A program made the position numbers and the translations under genes. From Centroberyx gerrardi (lineage: Eukaryota; Chordata; Actinopteri; Beryciformes; Berycidae), in NCBI RefSeq assembly GCF_048128805.1, contig NC_136017.1, positions 1,490,456 to 1,554,455 on the forward strand: a DNA stretch of 64,000 bases. Direction: 5' to 3'. The notes below the pieces were generated by a model. That model did no database searches, had not been told where the DNA came from, and was given only the letters and a program-made list of their open reading frames with translations. Shown here one piece after another: positions 55,501 to 64,000 of this stretch (within the stretch, counting starts at the first letter, position 1; each line of letters opens with the position of its first letter).

Positions 55501-58500
55501 CCTTTTTTGAATTTCAATTTCATTTTCACTGGAAAAAAAAGTTTGGGAATTTTCCAGCACTTGTTTAATTCTGATCCAACTTCATATACACAGCCATGAA
55601 GGATTTAGAGAAGATCATCCATGCTCTGATATCATGTCATTTAGATTACTGCACTTCTCTCTATTCCTGTCTCAGCCATAATTCACTGTCACATCTCCAG
55701 GTTGTTCAGGATAGAGCAGCTAGGATTTTAACTAGTGTTAAGCAGAGATCATATATCCCCAATTGTACCATCTCTCTACTGGTTACCACTTAGATACAGA
55801 ATTAATATTAAGATTTCACTGATCACATTTAAAGCATGGCTAGTTTTGTCCAGAGTTTCACTGCAGAGCTCTTAGTTCCCTGTGAGCCGGAGAGCAAGCT
55901 GAGATCTTCAGGTCCTTCTGACTTTCCCTCAGTCTAGACTCAAGACTGAAGGTGAAAACACTTTTCCCATCAGGGCCTCTAGACTGTGGAATGCCTTCCT
56001 GAGGGTTCAGGCTCATCTGTTAAAACACTTTAAATCTGCTTTATATATCTCACTATTCTTCTTTATGGCTTTTTGTAAAGCATAACATAGCATGTACCAT
56101 TTGGTGGGTGTATTTATCCAAATCACCTTACATTACCATGTGTGAATATATTTTTAGTATTGGTGACCTCAGTGGGAATCAAATCAGCATCCCTGGCTTT
56201 GTTAGTGCTTCACTCAGCTCAGTGATCTGCAGCACCATGCAAAGTACACTGTAACCTCTGCTTTTAGATGAATCAAGTTTATCATTATTATTAGTAGTAA
56301 TCTGAAAGAAAAAACACAGACATCAACATTAAAATATAAGAGAATAACATTTTCTTATCTGTTCATGTCCATTAAGGCTGAGTGTCTGTCAGCTGTCAGA
56401 GAGAAGCTGTGAAGCTCTGGCCTCAGTTCTCAGCTCCCAGTCCTCTAGTCTGAGAGAGATGGACCTGAGTAACAACAACCTGCAGGATTCAGGAGTGAAG
56501 CTGCTCTCTGCTGGACTGGAGAGTCCACACTGTAGACTGGAGACTCTCAGGTAAGATCCATTTACAGTTTTTTTAATTGAATTGACACATTTCTTCAAAC
56601 TAAGGTCTGTGCTCTCAAACAGTCTCTCAGGTCAGGATTCTTCAGTCTGTTCAACAGATTTAAATCCTGCTTTACATGCAGCAGGGTGTCCGTGGGTCAT
56701 TAAAAATTTTTTTGCAAAAATGAAGGCCTGAAATGGCATTAAAAAGTCTGAAATTAGATTCCCAGAGGTCTTAAATATTTTCTTTATCATTTTAGCAATA
56801 CTGAGTAATATTTTACTGGCTTGTTGCACAAAATAACCATAATATATCAGCGGGGGTTTGTAAGTGTTGTTGATCAACACCAGTCACTCCATGTTACCTC
56901 AATGTTACCTAAACAAGCAGTCCAGTCCCATACTCTGTTTTGGTGGAGATGATCTACGCCCCTCTTGAGTTCAGGACTCCTTTCAGTTTCATTTGTGCAA
57001 CCACGGCAGAACGAACTGCAGTAAGCTTAAAAATCCTGATAGCCTGCAGTAAGAAAGCTGCTCCAAAACCAGAGTGAATATTACTGCAGAGGTGGAGGAG
57101 CTTGGACTCTGAAAACAGGAGCGATGTGGAATTGGCCTTGTGTTTATTGGACAGGTAAACAACTTATGATGTAGCTAAAGTTAGCCACGCGCCACATGGC
57201 AAATTTTAGCTCCAGTGTTTCCCCTGTATTTCTTTCTGACAGCGCGGGGGGGTTGACGCTTTTTCACGACCACATGTCGCTAATTGTCATTTCTACCATA
57301 AAGATGCGTCTTGGCAGAAATACATGTGATGGGAAAAATAAATTTAGTGGATTTTCAGCAGCGGCGGCGCTACTGAATGACTTCACTGCGCATAAATATC
57401 TGTCAAGCAATATGATGACAAACAACCTGTTGCTAGTAAGCGGCTAAAGGATGTAGTTGGTTAGCGTTAGCTAGCTTGAGCTGCTAGACCTCTGGGTTTG
57501 TTGATAACAGAGCATCGTATCTACTGATAACATGTTACTTGACTTCATGATAGTTCTGTAACTCTGTGGGATGTTTTAAACATTTGTAACAGTTTACAGT
57601 GGGATATGTTTCCTCTTCACTTGACATGCTGAACTTTAACACGGGAGCGTATCTATGTTCCCAGGGTCCTATGTTCCCCAGTTCTACATATGTGCTCTCC
57701 CAGGGTCCTATGTTTAACCCTAATCCTAACCCTAACCATATTAAGCGAATACAGAGCTGGGGAACATATTTTTCAGCTTCCCATTATGTGCTATATAGAG
57801 CTGGGGAACATAGGACCCTGGGAACATAGGACCCTGGTAACATAGGACCTTGGGAACATAGGACCCTGGTAACATAGGACCTTGGGAACATAGGACCCTG
57901 GGAACATAGGACCCTGGGAGAGCACATATGTAGAACTGGGGAAGACAGGAATGACTCCCTTTAACACTACTTGCCTAGGTGCCGTTAAAACACCAGTTCA
58001 TACTTTGTCAGTTTCAGACCACCGTAGCTCAGTGGGACGGGAGGGGTGAGAGAGGGTGGAGCTGGGCTGTGTGACTGGTGGAGGAGAACCTCCTTGGGAC
58101 ACGTCTGCCGATGTTGTAGTTCCTGTGGCTGCCGTTAGATATTACTAAAGGGCCCATGTTACTAGTCCCTTAACCTAATGACTTGTTTGAATTTTAAAAA
58201 ACATCTGTATGTTAATTGTGATTTATTATAGCCATACCGTAGGAACCGTGGAACTTTATAATTCTGACAGACTGATTCAGGCCGGAACAAAATTGGTGCA
58301 TCATTACTGGATGCTTGGGAACTTTACAGTGAAATGAGTGTGATAAATGAGTGGGAAAGTCAGCGGAGACAGACAGACGCACAGGAGATGGCTAGCAAAT
58401 CCAGAAATGGGAAAATGGAAATTTTCACAACAATAGCTGGAAGAGAAACATTTCCAGGCGTGGTTGTGCGTCGTTGACATAAATGACCGAGAAGCCTACT

Positions 58501-61500
58501 GTGCAGTCTGTAAGAAATCATTTAAGCTGCACTATGGTCATCAATGCTAGTGATTTGTTCCCACTCCATTCTTTTTCATGGCTACAGTGGCCCTCCCACT
58601 GGTAAAACACTAAAGTGATGGACGTCTTCTCACCCATCAACACTGTGCTTGGTTTTGCTTTCACATCCTGCTTTTGTGTAACCTTAATTGGTGTGACCAG
58701 TTACGGCTTGAAGTGGCATTAAAATGTCTTAAAAGTGGTATTAAAAAGGTCTTAAGAAGCATGAAATTCAATTTGCTGATGTCTGCAGAGACCCTGATGC
58801 AGGTTAATGTCAGTAAATAAACACCTGACCTGTGGAGGATTTTCTCTGCTCACATGATTTTTAAACCAGCACATTTAGCACTGTTTTGTAGCCTCTGAAT
58901 TACTTTCCATGAAGCAACCAAGCAAGTTTATTTATATAGCACATTTTCATACATTGAATGCAATTCAAAGTGTTTTACAAAAGAAAGGAAAAAAGATAGC
59001 ATAAGATAAGAAGGCATAAAAGAATTAATTCATTATGACAAACATTAAAAGTGCATAAAAAGGGTACACAGGCAATTTAAAGTGCTTTACATTTAAATAG
59101 AAATACAATACACCATTAAAATAAACAATTTAAAGTCATAAAAATAATCAATAGGAGTCATTAGGAATCCCTCTTTCAATTTAAAGTGCGTAACATTAAA
59201 AGTAATAAAAGATATGAAATGGAAGAAAATAAAATGAAAATAAAATAGCCAAATAGCAGGAGAACAAGTACGTTTGTAGCCGAGATTTGAAAATGGTCAG
59301 ATTAGAGGCATGTCTAATATTATCTGGGAGTTTATTCCAGTTTTGTGTAGCATGATAAGAAAGTGCTGCCTCCAAATGTTTTGTTCTGCCTCTGGGGACG
59401 GTCAACAAACTCTGCTGGAGATGAATGCATGGATCAGCTTGAAGATATTTCACTATTTCCTCTCCTTGCAGCATCAGTTGCTGAAACCTAAAATAGCAGA
59501 AAGGACTTCTAAGATTCTGTCACAAACTGAGACAAACTCTCAAACTGAACCAACTGAAGCCACAGAGCCGATCATGGATGGATTACTGAACGGGCCAACC
59601 GGGCACAGGCCCAGGGGCCCAAGAGCTCAGGGGCCCCTGAGCCAGAGCCTGATACATGATGATGCTGTCACTAACTTTACATTTACTGCCCTGCAGTCAA
59701 AGGGCTTAGTCATTTATATCAACACCAAAGCCCCAAACTTCCCCCTATAATAACCTAAACATGAGTTTTGAAGGTGTCAGCATGGCTCTGTCACAGTGAG
59801 TGTTCCCCTCAGTTTATCTATAGCGCTTTAGCAGTAAAGCGCTGCATTATTGTCCAAAGGCCTTGTAATGTAAAGTCATGGTTTACGAAGACCCCAAAAT
59901 ATTGTTTTCCACTCCTGATCTGTCAGTAGGGCCCACTGACTCATATACCATGCAGCTGCTGTGTGGCCAGACAGTAGATTTTGGGGCATTGCAGGCAATC
60001 AGAGACATTTTGCACATTAAAATATGTTTTTTAGGCCTAGAATAATACGTGTTTGCACTTTATTTTACTTTATTTGTATAGCACCTTTCTAAAAACAGAG
60101 TTTACAAAGTGCTTTACAAAAAAAAAAGTAGTACAGAAGACAGACAGTAATACAAAGACAGACAATAATAATAGCACAGAGTAAAAACATAAGATTTCAA
60201 AACAGGATAAAACAATTACATGAAGGCCAACCTGTAGAAATGTGTCTTGAGGAGTGATTTGAAAGAAGACACAGACTTTGCTAGCCTAATGTCCTCTGGC
60301 AGGCTGTTCCACAGTGTAGGGGCTCTAAAGGCAAATGCTCGATCACCTTTAGTTTTTAATCTGGACTGAGGAACAGTCAGCAAAGCTCTGCCTGAAGATC
60401 TTAAGCTGCACCCAGGCTCGTAAGGGGTTAGCATGTCTGAGATGTAGGTGGGTGCTAGGCCTAGACAAGCTTTAAATGTGATTAAAAGAATCTTGAAATC
60501 AATTCGAAAAATTACCGGTAACCAGTGGAGAGACGCAAGGATGGGAGTGATGTGATCCCTACGTTTGGCACCTGTTAAAACCCTGGCAGCTGCATTCTGG
60601 ATGAGCTGGAGGCGTGAGAGGGACTTCTGACTGAGGGAGGAGTAGAGGGAATTGCAATAGTCAAGACGGGAGAAGATGAAGGCATGAATGACCTTCTCTA
60701 GATCAGTGGGAGATAGGAATGGTTTGACTTTGGATATGTTTCTCAGATGGAAGAAACAGGACTGCATTACCCTCTTCACCTGCTCGTCAAAGCTCAGGTT
60801 GGAATCAAAATAAACCCCTAAGTTTCTGGCCACTGGCTTCAAGTTTGCAGAGAGGCTACCAAGTTTGTTTGAAAGTAAGGTAGTAGCGGAGGGTGGACCG
60901 AAGACTATGATTTCTGCTTTGTTGTCGTTGAGCTGTAAGAAATTTTGAGACATCCAGGACTTTATGTCTGCAAGACAGTTGTGAAGGATGTCGAGGCGGT
61001 CAGGGTCGATAGGTTTGAGGGGAAGGTATATCTGGGAATCATCAGCATAACAATGGAAAGAGACGTTGTGTTTATTTAGTTTTCTCTCCCATAAGTGCAC
61101 TAACAGAAAAAGATAATAGTCATAGCAATATTATATACCCAATGAGAGCATACAGTAGTTTTTTATGTTCATCTTACTTTTGTATTTAAAAAACTGTTTT
61201 GAATATGAATTTGAATCGGTCTTTAATAGCCGAGTATCCTACAAATGTTATCATCTTTCAAAATGATAAGCTTATAGGCTTCTACTTTCATGTCCATCCT
61301 CACTAGATTAACGGGTGTGTTAGGTAAGACTATTTCATGATTTGTTTAGCCTTCAGAGGTCTACCTGTTGTTGCTATTTAATTTGCAACATGACTTGCAT
61401 TCAGTTGTTAGAGACTTAAACTGATTCCAAAACTATATTCAGATAGGTGTCTTTCTAACATGCTGTTGGCTTTGAGTGTGTCAATTTTGAGCTGTAAATC

Positions 61501-62554
61501 CTGAGTTGAGATTCAGGTGATATTGTGCGATTGGCTCTGCGTAAACTTTAAAACGGATCCCCTTTATTGAAACATTGAGGAAAAAACTAGTAAGAGCAGC
61601 TCCTGACCACAGCCAGGCCTGCTGTTCAGAAGTGAAACAACGATTGTGTCTCATAAGGAGAAGCTTCTCTAACCTGTTGTCAGACAGTCTGTTCCTTCTG
61701 GAGCTGAGCAGCAAACTTCCTGAACTGAACAGCCGCTCCACAGGCGCTAGATGGGGTCGGGGTTTTGTACTTCATGTAAATGTTTTGGATGTTTGAGAAC
61801 TGGTTGAGGGTCTCAATCCCAGATCCTCCTGACCTCAAATAATCCATCACTTCTTCTTCTGCTGAGTAGCTGTTTGTCCACCAGCGTCCTGCTCTGAAAT
61901 CCAGACCTGTTGTTTAGTCGGAGTGTGTTTTTCCCTGAGTTTCACGTTGCTGTGTTGTTGTATCAGATGCTTTGATAAACTGGATGTTGTGTTTTTCACT
62001 GTGGAAAGAGTTTTGCTGCCACACAAAGTTTACAACGGACGATAATAATGTTCTTTGCATCCTCGACTGAGATAAATACAAAGTAACGGGAAAACTTCCA
62101 GCTGCTGAAAGTCTGCGTCTCTCCCTCACCCTCCAGCTTTTGTAGCTAGTAGTGACGTAAAGCTGCTGCATGTCCCGAAGATATGAAGAAAAAAACAAAC
62201 AGGGATTTGAAGAAAAAAAAAAAACAGAAAAGGTTGACGGAGGTTCAGGTTTAAGTAACGCAGTAACGGAGCGTTACTGGGATTAGAAACTGGAATGTAA
62301 TTAAATTGTAATCCCTTACACTACTCATTACTGAAAAAAGTAATCACATTACTGTAACGCGTCACTGAGTAGCCTAACGCGTTACCGCCCAACACTGGTG
62401 CCCAGGGGCCCTTTGTCTCATAATCCGCCTATGGAGCCGATCACTGGGTCAACTGTTTGCATTTGAGACAGTTACACTTTTTGCTAGAATTTGACTGCAT
62501 TGTCACAACTATTTTCACAGCTGTATACTAAAAAACATCTACCTATGTACCTTG

Positions 62555-62602
<48 letters not shown>

Positions 62603-64000
62603 GCTGTCAGGCTGTCTGCTCACAGAGGAAGGCTGTGCTTCTCTGGCCTCAGCTCTGAGCTCCAACCCCTCCCATCTGAGAGAGCTGGACCTGAGCTACA
62701 ATCATCCAGGAGCCTCAGGAGTGAAGCTGCTCTCTGCTGGACTGGAGGATCCACACTGGAGACTGGACTCTCTCAGGTCTGGAGAGGCAACGTCTGCTAG
62801 GAGGCTGAGAGTCACACACATTTTCTCTGTCACACTGAGAAGATGAGAAACACTGAAAGTTCAGCTTTCTTGATTCTTGATGTATCAAGCTCACTTAAAC
62901 TGTTGATTGGTGACTCTAAAAAAGGCCCTTCACTCCACATTCTTTGTTTTACTGTTTACTTAATCAAACAAAGGGATGAGGAGAAAAGGCACAGTAAAGG
63001 ACATGTTCAAAGCCACGGTCAAAACTAATTTGTGCTCTAGCTCAACAGCTTCTCTCTATTGAAGGAAAATGTAAATGCACAATCCACCTGATGCTTCTCT
63101 GCTGACAGTAATTAGCTAAAGAGAGACGAGCATTAATCTAAGGCAATATAAACTATATGTTACACAAGTAAATGTTAAATATGATCAATATTAATCCAAA
63201 CAATCAATAAAACTATATAATCTAAATACATATTTTAACAAGAAATGTCTTACAAGTACTGTTTAATGTTTAATGGTGGATATGAGTGATGTTGTATGGA
63301 AAATCAGAAAATCACTTTTCAAGGTTATGAAGGTGATTTGTTGCCATTATGAAGAGATTATGCTGATCTGACTTTATTTAACCCCACAGTGTGGACCATG
63401 GTGGAGTGCAGAGGCTGAAACCAGGTGTGAGGAAGTGTAAGTGTGTATTTAGTTTGATTCATGAAAACAAAGCAGCACACATTCAGTTTCTATTTAAATA
63501 GAAAGCTCATGTATGTGACATCTATTTATTCAAATCCTACTCTGACAAAAGATGGCTGACAAAATGTGTCATCATGAAACTGAAGAAATAAACAGTCAAT
63601 CTGTTAATAAATCAACAGATAATAAACACAACAGGTGTATTAGATGAGAAGCTGCTGCTGTATTGAGTCTTGTTCTCTCATCAGATGCCTGTGAACTCAC
63701 GCTGGACCCAAACACAGCACACAGAAAGCTCTTCCTGTCTGAAGACAACAGAGAGTTGACAGCAGTGAGAGAGGAGCAGCCATATCCTGATCACCCAGAG
63801 AGATTTCACTACTGGAAACAGCTGCTGTGTAGAAATGGTCTGACTGGTCGCTGTTACTGGGAGGTCGAGTGGAAAGGAGAGGTTTATATAGGAGTGACTT
63901 ACAGAGGGATCAGTAGGAGAGGAGAGGGTGTTGACTGCTTGATTGGATGGAATGAAAAGTCCTGGAGTCTGATCTGCTCTGATGATCGTTACTCTGCCTG
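51366..64000 (+). CDS. nlrc3-like: NLR gene C: NLRC3-like FISNA-NACHT-LRR-B30.2 receptor (3' end beyond the window)
   Basis: Third paralogue. Exons: 51366-51454, 51567-51683, 52621-52699, 52864-53092, 53266-55066, 55172-55345, 56377-56550, 62603-62776, 63390-63436, and 63685 to the window edge; phases agree and there are no stops. It has a single repeat exon ([20 protein letters not shown]) spliced straight to the 79-nt exon, and three LRR exons; the one corresponding to LRR exon 3 of A/B is not present. Walker A is at residues 269-276 and Walker B at 340-349. The NACHT exon differs from A/B at about 45 of 600 residues, in clusters, with blocks of about 100 identical residues between. The B30.2 start is [20 protein letters not shown] and the ligand-facing part differs ([20 protein letters not shown]). 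The last large intron has grown to 6 kb by transposon insertion. Confidence 0.87.
52525..52580 (+). repeat. (TG)n microsatellite upstream of exon 3, gene C
   Basis: TG tract interrupted once by TAGG. Unlike A and B it lies 40 bp before the acceptor, with a T-rich stretch (AATGTTTTCTCCACAG) between. Confidence 0.85.
55594..56080 (+). mobile_element. L2/Rex-like RT C-terminal fragment, uninterrupted (gene C)
   Basis: [20 protein letters not shown], then [20 protein letters not shown], then [18 protein letters not shown] in later frames. It lies between LRR exons 1 and 2, as in A and B, but without the THAP element, so it shows the empty TTAA target (AATTAATATTAAGATTTCAC). Confidence 0.65.
56682..58796. 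mobile_element. hAT-like DNA element in the large intron of gene C
   Basis: Ends CAGGGTGTCCGTGGG and GCAGAGACCCTG, flanked by ATGCAG on both sides (56676-56681, 58797-58802). The uninterrupted site TTTACATGCAGGTTAATG is present in genes A and B. Inside, near 58470, a short frame reads [17 protein letters not shown]-like residues (Y-C-A-V-C, then H), as in BED-type fingers of hAT proteins. No catalytic domain is left. Dispersed relatives of its AAAGTCTTAAA-type termini are familiar from fish genomes. Confidence 0.65.
57650..57945. repeat. Foldback repeat with GGAACATAGGACCCT units and telomere-like core
   Basis: The left arm (57650-57712, containing CCCCAGTTCTACATATGTGC) and right arm (57900-57944, GCACATATGTAGAACTGGGG) are inverted. 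The right half is a tandem array of about seven units of GGAACATAGGACCCTG. Between the arms is CCCTAATCCTAACCCTAACC, a short telomere-like stretch. Confidence 0.75.
58900..59480 (-). mobile_element. L2-like retroposon 3' fragment (minus)
   Basis: The minus-strand frame 59474-59196 reads [20 protein letters not shown] followed by [20 protein letters not shown], the C-terminal end of an L2-type reverse transcriptase. It is followed by an AT-rich tail with TATATAAATAAACTTG near 58930. Confidence 0.6.
59480..60050. other. Intron of gene C, unclassified repeat
   Basis: A GC-rich block at 59590-59655 (ACAGGCCCAGGGGCCCAAG and its inverted echo) resembles dispersed repeats. No exon is seen. Confidence 0.35.
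60060..61139 (-). mobile_element. 5'-truncated L2-clade LINE, RT C-terminal half (minus)
   Basis: An open frame of 294 codons on the minus strand (61100-60216) contains the RT catalytic motif [14 protein letters not shown], then [36 protein letters not shown] and the tail [20 protein letters not shown]: the L2-type RT palm-to-C-terminus. The frame is intact here but N-terminal parts and endonuclease are missing. The 3' flank at 60060-60120 (GCACCTTTCTAAAAACAGAG on the + strand) is the usual tail region. It is antisense inside the large intron of gene C. Confidence 0.85.
61481..62396 (-). mobile_element. Decayed hAT transposon: hATC dimerisation region and terminus (minus)
   Basis: On the minus strand, [20 protein letters not shown] then, after a one-base frameshift near 61745, [20 protein letters not shown] and [14 protein letters not shown], the hATC C-terminal dimerisation motif. 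At the high-coordinate end the sequence CGTTACCGCCCAACACTG (inverted: CAGTGTTGGGCGGTAACG) is a typical fish hAT terminus. The opposite end and catalytic residues are not found. Pseudogene. Confidence 0.7.
62559..62602 (+). repeat. (TG)n microsatellite at the acceptor of the last LRR exon, gene C
   Basis: About 42 bp of TG repeats end in TGTGCAG, the same arrangement as in A and B but the shortest of the three. Confidence 0.9.

Noticed and set aside
59310-59750. 146-codon + frame in the gene C intron
   Set aside because: It is antisense to an L2 tail and then runs into unclassified repeat; no domain and no splice context.
60216-61100. 294-codon minus-strand frame as a cellular gene
   Set aside because: YADD reverse transcriptase motif and L2-type C-terminus show it to be a truncated retroposon.

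Overview
This is a teleost fish chromosome segment. The evidence is spliced vertebrate genes, GT-AG introns, dense (TG)n and (CT)n microsatellites, fish-type L1 and L2/Rex retroposons, hAT and TTAA-target DNA transposons, and a cluster of fish-specific NLR genes with FISNA and B30.2 domains. No prokaryotic or CRISPR content is present.

Left part (1-15.5 kb), ordinary genes and dispersed repeats: (i) the last three exons of ftcd (formimidoyltransferase-cyclodeaminase), + strand; (ii) a short Gly/Arg/His-rich gene (3071-4045, with a 3' UTR exon near 5.2 kb) built on a 39-bp coding minisatellite; (iii) a 602-bp solo LTR with a 5-bp target duplication (6652-7253); (iv) a single-exon smAKAP-like PKA anchor gene on the minus strand (9494-9826); (v) a decayed coiled-coil sequence (about 12.7-13.2 kb, minus); (vi) MITE and SINE debris.

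Right part (15.5-64 kb): three tandem head-to-tail copies of a 16-18 kb unit, each holding one NLRC3-like (NLR-C) innate immune receptor gene on the + strand: gene A (16832-27689), gene B (33080-44268) and gene C (51366 to beyond the window end). I could assemble A and B into complete 13-exon reading frames of 1282 and 1284 codons with consistent splice phases. The order is start exon, repeated 'SPEPSC' exons, a small exon, a pre-NACHT helical exon, one 1.8-kb FISNA/NACHT/winged-helix exon, four 174-nt LRR exons, a 47-nt linker and a B30.2 (PRY/SPRY) exon. A and B encode the same NACHT-exon protein; C differs at about 45 of 600 residues, in patches. C has one repeat exon instead of three and three LRR exons instead of four.

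The units differ by transposon insertions that can be ordered using paralogous empty sites. A and B share an L1 insertion and a TTAA-target THAP-domain element; C has instead a hAT-like element.

The most unusual structure is in the spacers between the NLR genes. A 51-bp minisatellite carries one near-perfect CTCF-like motif (GGCCACTAGGGGGCAG) per unit, all in one orientation, 9 copies after A and 10 after B. Each array is split by a 1.1-1.2 kb inverted-repeat element whose arms carry further CTCF-like cores. This could be an insulator or boundary array co-duplicated with immune receptor genes. An interferon-type GAAANNGAAA site lies upstream of each copy. Functional statements are inferences from sequence.
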